From an uncultured Ruminococcus sp. (GTDB lineage Bacteria; Bacillota; Clostridia; Oscillospirales; Acutalibacteraceae), in the NCBI GenBank assembly GCA_905235295.1, contig CAJOLF010000002.1, positions 1 through 45,334 on the forward strand: 45,334 nucleotides of DNA. The letters are read 5' to 3'. The notes under the pieces are model-generated. The model saw nothing but the letters and a program-made list of their open reading frames with translations, did not search any database and was not told where the DNA came from. Below, piece by piece: positions 36,959-45,334 of this stretch; within the stretch, counting starts at the first letter, position 1, and the number at the start of each line of letters is the position of its first letter. Both the position numbers and the translations under genes were made by a program.

Positions 36959-37744
36959 TCATTCAAGTTTATCGACAGAAATTCTTTTATACTTATAATT
37001 ATCGTATGTCAGGGTATCTCCGCTTACGGAATACGCGGTGGAATTTGTTTCCTCCTTGGTTGTGGTAACAGTAGAGGTGACTTTTCCGTCCTTTGCCGAG
37101 TATTTTGAAAAAGAAAAGCTCAACCCGTTGATGGAATTGTACATAATTCCGCTCTTGTCAAAGTAAAAGTACTCGCCGTTATCGTCGTACCACGCTCCGA
37201 GCAGATTTTCGTCAATAACGGGCTCGGGGTCGGGAATGGGAATAAAGGAGAATGAAGCGAGCTTTGTCATCGTGGTAGTGGCTTTATTCTCAATATTTGT
37301 GAGCACAACGGTGTTTTTATCGTCGGAAAACTCAGAGGTATAAATTCCGTTTATGCCGAACATAAGCTCCGCCGACAGCGTAGTCAGGATATTTCCGCTT
37401 TCGTCCGCAACGGTGTCTGTCGAATAAGTCTCAACATACCCGGTGGTGCCGATTACAAGGTAAACCTTTTTGTTTCCGTTAAACATATATACAAAGTTTT
37501 TGTACTTTGAGCCCTCTCCTTCGGTAATCTGCCAGGCTCCGGCAAAGTCGTCGCCGCTGTAGTTTATTTCATACAGCTTGCTCAAATCCGCCTGTTCGCT
37601 TATGTTCATTTTACTGTCTTCCGTGGTTTCCTCAACCGCCGCGGTAGTAGCGACAAGCTCGTCGCTTTCGCCGCAGCCCGCGAAAACAGAGATTGAAGAT
37701 AATGCCAAAACAGCGCACAGGATTTTTATTAAAGTATTTTTCAT
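36959..37744 (-). CDS. Lipoprotein with lipocalin-like C-terminal domain
   Basis: The protein has 261 aa. The signal peptide ends in a lipobox (ISVFAGC, Cys23). A Thr/Glu-rich linker (about 30-50) leads to two similar beta-rich segments, each opening with a small-aromatic pattern: FAGAWQITEGEG near 67 and LLGAWYDDNGEYFYF near 186. Such repeats occur in bacterial lipocalin-like or DUF4923/5640-type extracytoplasmic proteins; the assignment to a family is tentative. It is on the strand opposite to its neighbours and faces the origin. Confidence 0.75.
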   Translation of the reverse strand: MKNTLIKILCAVLALSSISVFAGCGESDELVATTAAVEETTEDSKMNISEQADLSKLYEINYSGDDFAGAWQITEGEGSKYKNFVYMFNGNKKVYLVIGTTGYVETYSTDTVADESGNILTTLSAELMFGINGIYTSEFSDDKNTVVLTNIENKATTTMTKLASFSFIPIPDPEPVIDENLLGAWYDDNGEYFYFDKSGIMYNSINGLSFSFSKYSAKDGKVTSTVTTTKEETNSTAYSVSGDTLTYDNYKYKRISVDKLE

Positions 37745-37870
37745 ATATCAATAGCCTTCCTGCCCAAAACGCGTGATTACGGGCAAAATTTAAATAGTAA
37801 ATGCCGCAAAAAGTGTTCCGTCTGCGCGGCGCTTCTGTTATTAATTTTATTATCTTATTGTAAAAATGTC

Positions 37871-37898
37871 AATACTAATACTAATACCAAATACTAAT
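37871..37898. repeat. TACTAAT repeats upstream of guaB
   Basis: Three close copies of ATACTAA(T) occur in 28 bp (AATACTAATACTAATACC, then AATACTAAT). They lie about 75-100 nt upstream of the guaB promoter and 127 nt upstream of the divergent lipoprotein gene. They may be an operator or simple AT-rich repetition. Confidence 0.35.
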
Positions 37899-37972
37899 CT
37901 CAAACAAAAGCCGGATTGAGATAAAAATGTTGATAAAACACTCAAAAAAACTCATATAATGCAAAATTAGTG

Positions 37973-39521
<1,549 letters not shown>

Positions 39522-39529
39522 TTAATTTA

Positions 39530-39568
39530 TTTGCAGAGACAGTTTGCTTGTTGTCTCTGCAATTTTAT
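39530..39568 (+). terminator. guaB terminator
   Basis: TTGCAGAGACA and TGTCTCTGCAA pair around a short loop and are followed by TTTTATT. Confidence 0.88.
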
Positions 39569-39601
39569 TCTTTAAAACTGTCGAAATATACTTAATTTTT
39601 A

Positions 39602-39630
39602 TTGATTAAACGAAAAATTTATGTTATTAT
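39602..39630 (+). promoter_or_regulatory. glucokinase promoter
   Basis: TTGATT (39602-39607), 17 nt, TATTAT (39625-39630), about 30 nt before the ATG. Confidence 0.7.
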
Positions 39631-39660
39631 AAAGAAAAACATAGCATAAGGAGTGTTATT

Positions 39661-40611
39661 ATGTATAGATTAGGCATTGACCTCGGCGGCACAAATATTG
39701 TTGCGGGAGTTGTTGACGAGGAGTATAATATTGTGGCGAAGGCGAGCTGCAAGACTAACGTTCCGCGTCCCGAAAGCGATATTTGCGACAGCATGGCTGA
39801 GGTTGCCCAAAAGGCGGTGGAGAAAGCCGGTATTACTATGGACGAAATCGAGAGCATCGGCATCGGCGTGCCGGGCGCGGTTAACCCAAAAACCGGAGTT
39901 ATTGAATACTCGGCAAACCTGTTTTTCCACAACTGGGAAGTTTCAAAAATGATGAAGGAACGCCTTGACAAAAAGGTTATTATCGAGAACGACGCTAACG
40001 CGGCGGCGTTGGGCGAATACCTCGCGGGCAGCGCTAAGGGCGCCAAAAACGCCGTTGCAATCACGCTCGGAACAGGCGTGGGCGGCGGAATTATCATCAA
40101 CGGCAAAATCTACAGCGGCTCAAACTACGCCGGAGCCGAGCTCGGTCACATGGTTATCGTCAAGGACGGTAAGGAATGCGGCTGCGGAAGAAAGGGCTGT
40201 TGGGAGGCTTACGCCTCGGCGACAGGTCTTATCAACCTCACAAAGCAGAAGATTCTTTCCGAAAAGCTCGATTTCAGCTATATGCTCAAAATTTGCGACG
40301 GCGACATCAACAAGGTCTGCGGCAAAACCGCGTTTGACGCCGCGGCTTCGGGAGATCCCGACGCTCAGGAGGTGCTTGACGAATACTTCGGCTACCTCGC
40401 GACAGGTCTTGTAAACATCATCAACATCTTCCAGCCCGACGTCCTTTGCATCGGCGGCGGTATTTCCAACCAAGGAGAAACCCTTTTAAGCCCGCTCAGA
40501 AAGATTATTGAGGAAGAGCGCTACACTAAGCATAACGACAAGCAGACGGTTCTCTGCACCTGCACCCTCGGCAACGACGCGGGAATAATCGGAGCGGCTT
40601 TTCTCGACTAA
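39661..40611 (+). CDS. glk: ROK-family glucokinase
   Basis: The protein has 316 aa. It phosphorylates glucose with ATP. The N-terminal phosphate loop is GIDLGGTNIVAGVVDE; ENDANAAALGEY carries the catalytic Asp; the ROK zinc motif reads ELGHMVIVKDGKECGCGRKG, then CWEAYAS. The C-terminal GGGISNQGE is complete. The length and the absence of a helix-turn-helix make it an enzyme rather than a ROK repressor. AAGGAG precedes the ATG. Confidence 0.95.
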   Translation: MYRLGIDLGGTNIVAGVVDEEYNIVAKASCKTNVPRPESDICDSMAEVAQKAVEKAGITMDEIESIGIGVPGAVNPKTGVIEYSANLFFHNWEVSKMMKERLDKKVIIENDANAAALGEYLAGSAKGAKNAVAITLGTGVGGGIIINGKIYSGSNYAGAELGHMVIVKDGKECGCGRKGCWEAYASATGLINLTKQKILSEKLDFSYMLKICDGDINKVCGKTAFDAAASGDPDAQEVLDEYFGYLATGLVNIINIFQPDVLCIGGGISNQGETLLSPLRKIIEEERYTKHNDKQTVLCTCTLGNDAGIIGAAFLD

Positions 40612-40631
40612 AGCTTTTTAAGTCCTCTCCG

Positions 40632-40817
40632 GAGTGGTATGTTGTTAAGGATTCCGCTTACTACAGAGTTGCTTACAGAAAGTCAACCGATTCAAGCCGG
40701 AATCACACCACTGTTTACGACACGGAATTTGACCTATACTATTCCAAAGCCGAGCGTGAGAAATTACGCTTGGCTTTTTTCTGTTTGCTCAAAGAGCTTA
40801 AATCTATTTTTCGTTAA
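40632..40817 (+). pseudogene. Possible 3' remnant of a lost gene
   Basis: This frame is open for 61 codons up to a TAA at 40815. It has no start codon or ribosome binding site. The translation looks protein-like: it begins EWYVVKDSAYYRVAYRKSTD, contains TTVYDTEFDLYYSKAEREKL and ends KELKSIFR. The glucokinase terminator lies inside it. It could be the decayed tail of a gene, or chance; I do not recognise the family. Confidence 0.3.
40746..40780 (+). terminator. glucokinase terminator
   Basis: AAAGCCGAGCGT pairs with ACGCTTGGCTTT over 12 bp (one G-T) around an 8-nt loop, ending in TTTTTT. Confidence 0.85.
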
Positions 40818-40834
40818 ATCGTTTGCCTGCGTTT

Positions 40835-41230
40835 TATAACGTAGGTGACCTGTGTTAGTGGTTCAAATGCGTTTCTGCTCGTTTTATGCGGCGGTCGCTG
40901 CGGCGACACCGCTACTCGTGCAGATAGCACGGTATAGTAATTAATGTTAAATTCCCGACAGCGAGAAAGCGTAATAAATAAAGGTCGGTATAGCGCTCTC
41001 CTTAAAAACGTCACACTGCACTGTTTTCTTAACGCTCGCAATCAAGTCCCTGCATCTTATAACGTAGGTGACTTGTGTTAGCGGTTCAAATATGTTTCTG
41101 CTCGTTTTGTGCGGCGTGCTCATAGCTATAAGTTGGCGTGGCTCTCTCCCTAAAAACGTCACACTGTGACGTTTTTACCCGCCTGCGGCGGGCACGGTCG
41201 CCTTCAAGTCCGGTCCCCGTTTGCTGGTAT
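40835..41230. repeat. Imperfect tandem repeat, ~223-bp period
   Basis: Copy 1 (40835-40893) and copy 2 (41058-41116) are nearly identical over 59 bp: both read TATAACGTAGGTGAC-TTGTGTTAG, then GGTTCAAAT and TTTCTGCTCGTTTT. Further matches follow at the same order (CTCTCC-TAAAAACGTCACACTG, then TCAAGTCC). The minus-strand frames of the two copies share PHKTSRN-FEPLTQVTYVI, which follows from the DNA repeat and does not imply a gene. No coding evidence otherwise. Confidence 0.8.
41151..41177. repeat. Perfect 27-bp palindrome in repeat copy 2
   Basis: TAAAAACGTCACA, one central base, then TGTGACGTTTTTA: 13-bp arms with no mismatch. It is flanked by CCCGCC-TGC-GGCGGG (about 41178-41192). Copy 1 keeps only the left arm. 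Confidence 0.85.
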
Positions 41231-41231
41231 A

Positions 41232-41275
41232 AAAAATCGTAGGTGTACCCTTAAATGGGTACACCTACGATTTTT
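41232..41275 (-). terminator. Perfect 19-bp hairpin, terminator of a displaced tRNA-Leu
   Basis: AAAAATCGTAGGTGTACCC and its exact complement flank a 6-nt loop. On the minus strand it follows the tRNA 3'-end remnant directly and is itself followed by TTTTTT, as expected for a tRNA terminator. Confidence 0.85.
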
Positions 41276-41288
41276 GGTGCCGGTGACC
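41275..41288 (-). other. att: Integration site: 3' end of a tRNA-Leu gene (att core)
   Basis: On the minus strand the sequence is GGTCACCGGCACCA. CACCGGC is the 3' half of an acceptor stem starting GCCGGTG, typical of tRNA-Leu, followed by discriminator A and CCA. No tRNA body precedes it. A tyrosine integrase gene lies 100 bp away. This is the usual picture of an element inserted at a tRNA 3' end. Confidence 0.7.
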
Positions 41289-41387
41289 TTCTTCAAAGTT
41301 CATTTTTTCGCATAAACAGTAACATTTTGTTTGATTAGTAGTGCAGTAGTGGTGCATTAGATCGTATTTTAACTTATGTAAACTAAT

Positions 41388-42335
41388 CTATGCTCCGACT
41401 TCAAGCGGTACGACCAGTTGCTGCTGTTCTTCTTTTTCCCTATTTTGATTTGACATCAATACTTTGTCCATATACTTTTCAGCCAATTCCAGGTTTGCAT
41501 TTGTGTATGAATCAAAAGCATCGCAATACGTATTCATCGTGATAGTGATATCTGTATGACCAAGCAGCTTTTGCAATACTTTTGGCTGCATACCTCCTTC
41601 AATACATCTAGTTGCATATGTGTGTCGTAAACTATGCAGATCAATTTTACCTGAAATAGTATCATCTACAATATCATACTTTTCTAAAGTGCGTGAGAAT
41701 TGACAATTCACCTGATTTGTTGTAATCATTTTACCTTTATGCGTAAAAATCAATCCATCTTTCTTCTCCTGAATGCACTCTAAAAGTAATTCGGTTACCC
41801 TTACGCTCATGGGTAAAACTCTTGTTCCGGCAAATGTCTTTGGCGAATTGTTCAGAACGGCTTGGCCCTTCTCGCCTCTGGAAATTGTTTTATTGACGGA
41901 AATGGTTTTGAATCGCAAGTTGACGTCTTTTATTCCAAGAGCATTGATCTCTCCCATACGCATTCCGGTCAACGTTGATAATAACATTTGTTGACTGTAG
42001 TTAATATCCTCACTGATCAATACTTCAAATAGCTTCTTTTGTTCATCCACTGTCAACGCCCGAACTTTTTCTGTTGCTTTTCTGGACTTCGGCTTCTTCA
42101 TGTCCTCCATCGGATTATGGGTGATGATCTTTCTCTTGACAGCTTCCTTAAAAGTATGCTTGAGCATTTGATAATATTTGTTGATACTCGATTGTGAATA
42201 ATTGATTTGCTTCAACAAATAGTCTTTAATTTGCATTTCGGTAGCAGCTTGCAAAGGAGTGTGAGATATCTCATCTAAGCTAGCTAAAGTTGATAGGTGC
42301 CGGTAATAGGTGCCTTCTTTGATCTCGTTATCCAA
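41388..42335 (-). CDS. int: Tyrosine-type site-specific integrase, 5' truncated or short form
   Basis: The frame has 315 codons starting at TTG 42335; an in-frame stop lies 11 codons further upstream, and no ATG or good ribosome binding site is seen at the start. The core-binding SAM-like domain (about 8-80) and the catalytic domain (about 95-290) are present. Catalytic residues are complete: Arg126 in GMRMGE, Lys166, His234 and Arg237 in LHSLRHTY, His260 in LLGHTD, and Tyr270. The arm-binding domain that normally precedes (about 50-60 residues) is missing. It belongs to the phage/ICE (Tn916-like) integrase group. It may have lost activity. Confidence 0.85.
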   Translation of the reverse strand: MDNEIKEGTYYRHLSTLASLDEISHTPLQAATEMQIKDYLLKQINYSQSSINKYYQMLKHTFKEAVKRKIITHNPMEDMKKPKSRKATEKVRALTVDEQKKLFEVLISEDINYSQQMLLSTLTGMRMGEINALGIKDVNLRFKTISVNKTISRGEKGQAVLNNSPKTFAGTRVLPMSVRVTELLLECIQEKKDGLIFTHKGKMITTNQVNCQFSRTLEKYDIVDDTISGKIDLHSLRHTYATRCIEGGMQPKVLQKLLGHTDITITMNTYCDAFDSYTNANLELAEKYMDKVLMSNQNREKEEQQQLVVPLEVGA

Positions 42336-42602
42336 ATCAAAAACATATAAACAACATTAGTAAGATATCTTATAACAGAATAATTACATATTATTCGTTC
42401 ACTTATTTGTTTATCGTTTTTTGTTGTATTAATACAAAGCAGAAAAAATATATTTAGTTAAGTTGCGAATTGATGTACTATATTATATTAGTGTAGAATT
42501 ATGTTACAAAATGTTACTAGAAATAAAAATTTAGTCAAACATATTGTAATTTTATACAACATGTGTTATTATAATGGCACATAAGATGGGGGTATTTTAC
42601 AC
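42336..42602. other. AT-rich spacer between int and the HD gene
   Basis: No gene supported. TATAAT at 42570-42575 lies well placed for the HD gene, but no good -35 was found 16-18 nt upstream. A 14-codon frame, ATG 42586 to TGA 42628-42630, overlaps a possible ATG start (42627) of the HD gene as ATGA. Confidence 0.4.
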
Positions 42603-44660
42603 TTGGATCTTAACAGAGTTCAATCTATGACAGATATAATACATAATTCGATTAATTATAGTGGTATCGAAAGAGAAATTATTGGTACTCCTATTTTTAA
42701 TAGGCTTCATAGAGTTATGCAAAGTTCCCTAGTTTATCTTACTTATCCTTCTAATAAAACAAAGCGATTTGAACATAGTATAGGGGTGATGAGTTTAGCA
42801 GGGAAATTATTCTTTTCAAGTATTTGCAATACAGAACCTAATGTTTTAAAAAGTTTGCTTAAAGATATTAAAGATGCTATTAAATCTTGGAGGGAAACCT
42901 GTTCTTCGGAACATCTTTCGTTAGCCGTTCCGAGAAACGCAACAGTGAAATATGAAAAAGATAGCATTCTTACTATTGATATACCAAACAATACTTTATA
43001 TAAGAATTATTTGCCTGAGAATATATCAAATCTTTCTGGTGATGATAAGGTTGCTTATTATATTGCCTTTCAAGCTGTGAGAATTGCTGGTTTGTTACAT
43101 GATGTGGGTCATATGCCGTATTCGCATGTATTAGAACACGCAATTAATAATCTTTATAATAAAGTATCACTAATTCCAGAAGACAAACGTACTGTCAATC
43201 ATCGAGCATTTCTAAAAGATTTATATAATTATTGTGATCCTAACTGCCCTGAAAAAGATGAAATACACGAAGAAATAGGAAAGATTTGTGCTTTAAAGAT
43301 ATATGAGTGTATATCTTATTCTACCGAAGAAAAAGAAGATAACTTCTTCTTTGTAGCGACTTTTGATTTTGCTTGTTCTATACTGCAATCTAAAACTAGT
43401 GATAATAATATATATAGTGATTTACATCAAATAATTGCTGGAATTGTTGATGCAGATAGATTAGATTATTGTAGTAGAGATGCATACTGTGCTGGGCTTC
43501 GCACAGATATAATTAATTATAAAAGATTTTTTGCAACATATTCTGTTTGTCTATTAGATACAGATTCTGCATTGGAAGGAGAACAAGTAAGTCCTAATGC
43601 AAGTTCAAGGAAGCGATTCTGTTTCTGTCCCAATGTAAAGCATGTTATCCAAATTGAAGAGCTTTTACAGCGTCGTTGGGATATTTTCTCATTAATTAAT
43701 TTTCATCATCGAGTTCATAAACACGAAATACTTCTTGAGGAAATAATTGTTGATTTAGGATTAGAAGAATTAAACGATCCTAACGAGATTCAGCCATTAA
43801 AGCAAGGTGTTTTACCTCTTAAAATTTATAGTATATGGCAAATTATTAACTTACTTAAAAGTAATAAACCTCCGGAATACTTGTTAATTCAATTTGATGA
43901 CAGTTGGTTAGATACACTTTTAAAAAGGAAATTCTTTTATCGCTATGAAAAAGATTTCATGTGGTCAAACACACATTCGAATGATATTGATTGGAATAAG
44001 TATGACGAATTGATTTCTTCACAACGTCATTATTTCTCTGGATTTAAACGCACCGATGATTTCAAAAAATTTGATATTTTGCTCTTCTCTAAATTTGTAG
44101 AGAAAATATTTGGTGAGTCTCCGGACGAAAGCGTTCCAGAAGAAATCCGTGAAAAACTAACTGAGGAATTTAACGGTATAACGGACTATAATCGTTTTTG
44201 GTCTACTTATCGATCTTTATTTTTTACATGGATGATATCAAGTACTACATTAAAATTGATTGTTATCCCCGAAGAAAAGAATGAATTAATCTGTAGTATT
44301 CAAGACAAACTGAACGCGATTCTTGCTAAGGAAGATAATGTTCAAGATGTAATAATTAGAGATTGTTCTTTCAAGTTAGGTTGTCCTACACCAAAAAATG
44401 AATTATTCGTTGCTGATCGTGGTATTGCAAAACCATTAAAAAACTATTCCATTATCGAGCACATTTTAAAAGAAAAACGCAACTATTCGCTACCAATACA
44501 TTTGTATTACTTACCCAAATATTCGAATAGCGCAAAATCACCAGATGATTTTGTTGTTAATATAGAGGAAAATATTTATCCACAACTTGTTGAAGCAATT
44601 TGGAGTGTAGTAAAACAACGAATTTGTATTATTAGTGAAATTGAAAAAGGAGAGGCTTGA
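42603..44660 (+). CDS. HD-domain phosphohydrolase, dNTPase-like (COG1078 type)
   Basis: The protein has 685 aa. The start is TTG 42603 with GGGGGT 9 nt upstream, or ATG 42627 (677 aa). The N-terminal third is an HD phosphohydrolase like SAMHD1/dGTPase: IGTPIFNRLHRVMQ, His58 in RFEHSIGV, His166-Asp167 in LLHDVGHMPYSH, and Asp283/285 in IVDADRLDYCSRDAYCAG. Between His58 and the HD pair lies an insertion (about 75-150) longer than in typical dGTPases. The second half (about 330-685) is unlike any family I know. Codon use is far more AT-rich than the chromosome, which points to horizontal transfer. It probably hydrolyses nucleotides; a defence role is inference. Confidence 0.85.
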   Translation: MDLNRVQSMTDIIHNSINYSGIEREIIGTPIFNRLHRVMQSSLVYLTYPSNKTKRFEHSIGVMSLAGKLFFSSICNTEPNVLKSLLKDIKDAIKSWRETCSSEHLSLAVPRNATVKYEKDSILTIDIPNNTLYKNYLPENISNLSGDDKVAYYIAFQAVRIAGLLHDVGHMPYSHVLEHAINNLYNKVSLIPEDKRTVNHRAFLKDLYNYCDPNCPEKDEIHEEIGKICALKIYECISYSTEEKEDNFFFVATFDFACSILQSKTSDNNIYSDLHQIIAGIVDADRLDYCSRDAYCAGLRTDIINYKRFFATYSVCLLDTDSALEGEQVSPNASSRKRFCFCPNVKHVIQIEELLQRRWDIFSLINFHHRVHKHEILLEEIIVDLGLEELNDPNEIQPLKQGVLPLKIYSIWQIINLLKSNKPPEYLLIQFDDSWLDTLLKRKFFYRYEKDFMWSNTHSNDIDWNKYDELISSQRHYFSGFKRTDDFKKFDILLFSKFVEKIFGESPDESVPEEIREKLTEEFNGITDYNRFWSTYRSLFFTWMISSTTLKLIVIPEEKNELICSIQDKLNAILAKEDNVQDVIIRDCSFKLGCPTPKNELFVADRGIAKPLKNYSIIEHILKEKRNYSLPIHLYYLPKYSNSAKSPDDFVVNIEENIYPQLVEAIWSVVKQRICIISEIEKGEA

Positions 44661-44661
44661 A

Positions 44662-44874
44662 ATGGCAGAAAGAGAAATTAAAATTAAAATTGCTAGGATA
44701 ATTATGCAAATGGATAGACCCTTTAGCATTAATGGGCTTATTTATGTTTGCGAACAAAAAGGTATTACTGATGTTGACTTAATACTTGAGGTATTAGCAG
44801 ATTTATGTGATGCCGGAGTTGTTAGTTACTCAGAAATCACTAATGATTGCTGGGGCTATATTTCGCACGTATAG
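44662..44874 (+). CDS. Small winged-helix-like protein coupled to the HD protein
   Basis: The protein has 70 aa from MAEREIKIKIA (44662); AAGGAGAGG is ideally placed and the gap to the HD stop codon is 1 nt. The pattern RPFSINGLIYVCEQKG, DVDLILEVLADLCDAGVV, SYSE resembles a winged helix-turn-helix: helix, short recognition region, and wing. It could bind DNA or act as a partner of the HD protein. It overlaps the convergent gene's end by 35 nt. It is an unknown family. Confidence 0.7.
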   Translation: MAEREIKIKIARIIMQMDRPFSINGLIYVCEQKGITDVDLILEVLADLCDAGVVSYSEITNDCWGYISHV

Positions 44875-45067
44875 TTTTATAAGATATTATCCCACATAAT
44901 ATTTCAATGTCTGCGCTCTCAATTAACCATTCTATGCATAGATTTACGATTTTTTGATCTAAAGTGTTAGGAAGGTTGTTTATTAGATCATCTAAAGTAA
45001 AGACTTCAAGTTGCTTGGAGATTTCAACTACTTTAGACGCAGTTATAATCATCATTTTTTTATCCAT
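44840..45067 (-). CDS. Small protein of similar winged-helix-like pattern
   Basis: The protein has 75 aa. AAGGTG lies 8 nt before the ATG at 45067. It reads ASKVVEISKQLEVFTLDDLI, NNLPNTLDQKIVNLCIEWLI and ends YKTIRAKYSP. Size and hydrophobic pattern match the 70-aa neighbour, suggesting remote homology, but identity is low. It is convergent with the HD operon and shares 35 nt with it. Possibly a regulator or antagonist of the pair. Confidence 0.6.
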   Translation of the reverse strand: MDKKMMIITASKVVEISKQLEVFTLDDLINNLPNTLDQKIVNLCIEWLIESADIEILCGIISYKTIRAKYSPSNH

Positions 45068-45150
45068 TTTATCACACCTTTTGATTGATTATATCATAGA
45101 ACGATGTAATAATTTATTCTTTTTTGGCGGTAGTAAACATAATAATTTAT

Positions 45151-45184
45151 AAAGCATGTAAGCATTTGTCTTACATGCTTTTTT
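45151..45184. terminator. Terminator near the right edge
   Basis: AAAGCATGTAAG pairs with CTTACATGCTTT around CATTTGT and is followed by TTTT. It is upstream of the 75-aa gene and reads best on the plus strand. Confidence 0.8.
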
Positions 45185-45334
45185 GATTTACTTCACATTA
45201 CAATTGCACGTTACTTCAATTTTTGTTGATTTTTGGATAAGGTATAATAAATTGCGCAAAAAGAAAAAGTCATAAAAAGAAGACATAGTTTGCAGAATCT
45301 GTTAGAATGAAGTTACGACACAAAACATTCTGAA
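45185..45334. other. AT-rich right end without a gene
   Basis: No coding frame supported. TATAAT at 45243-45248 (after GG) is a possible -10 for a plus-strand gene beyond the window; its -35 is poor. Confidence 0.35.

Noticed and set aside
40814-41162. Two minus-strand frames sharing PHKTSRN-FEPLTQVTYVI as a small protein family
   Set aside because: The likeness follows from a DNA tandem repeat; neither frame has a ribosome binding site, and the palindrome and repeats explain the sequence.

Overview
The window is a chromosomal replication-origin region of a Gram-positive, Clostridia-type bacterium, most likely of the Oscillospiraceae/Ruminococcaceae group. The grounds are the 5' part of the 16S gene, the classic Firmicutes order rpmH-rnpA-yidD-yidC-jag / oriC / dnaA-dnaN-yaaA-recF-remB-gyrB-gyrA, a ParB-Noc pair, a B-type dihydroorotate dehydrogenase (PyrK+PyrD), and strong purine-rich ribosome binding sites with consensus sigma-A promoters. 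The species cannot be fixed from sequence reading alone.

Layout, left to right. (1) 1-337: 5' end of a 16S rRNA gene on the minus strand, with a leader of about 400 nt and a perfect promoter. (2) 0.9-13.5 kb: envelope and housekeeping genes: a small lipoprotein, a G5/3D-domain cell-wall protein, an operon of transglutaminase-like lipoprotein-pyrK-pyrD-AraC regulator, queT behind a candidate preQ1 riboswitch, a cation-efflux transporter, a very large YfhO-type membrane protein, and a GT2-GtrA glycosylation pair. (3) 13.6-25.0 kb, all minus strand: zinc-ribbon membrane protein, serS, parB, parA, noc, rsmG, mnmG, mnmE, jag, yidC, yidD, rnpA, rpmH, with two perfect parS sites. (4) 25.0-27.3 kb: the rpmH-dnaA intergenic region, dnaA, and the dnaA-dnaN spacer, which carries a DnaA-trio and AT-rich unwinding element. 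(5) 27.3-36.9 kb, plus strand: dnaN, yaaA, recF, remB, two zinc-ribbon membrane proteins, gyrB, a 4HBT thioesterase, gyrA, a lipoprotein. (6) 37-40.6 kb: a lipoprotein, guaB and a ROK glucokinase. (7) 40.6-41.3 kb: non-coding DNA with imperfect tandem repeats, a perfect palindrome and a strong terminator. (8) 41.3-45.3 kb: an AT-rich integrated island.

Most genes point away from the origin, as expected for replication co-orientation. They cover initiation (DnaA, DnaN, RecF, gyrase), segregation and nucleoid occlusion (ParA, ParB, Noc), tRNA U34 modification (MnmE, MnmG), membrane protein insertion (YidC, YidD, Jag) and RNase P (RnpA).

The island looks like a recent acquisition. Its left boundary is a 14-nt remnant matching the 3' end of a tRNA-Leu, still attached to that tRNA's own terminator, next to a tyrosine integrase lacking the usual N-terminal arm-binding region. 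Its cargo is an HD-domain dNTPase-like protein of 685 aa coupled to a 70-aa protein, with a convergent 75-aa protein. This is the best candidate for an undescribed (possibly defence) module. The other regulatory signals that most deserve follow-up are the long dnaA leader with interchangeable hairpin arms and the H-type pseudoknot before queT.
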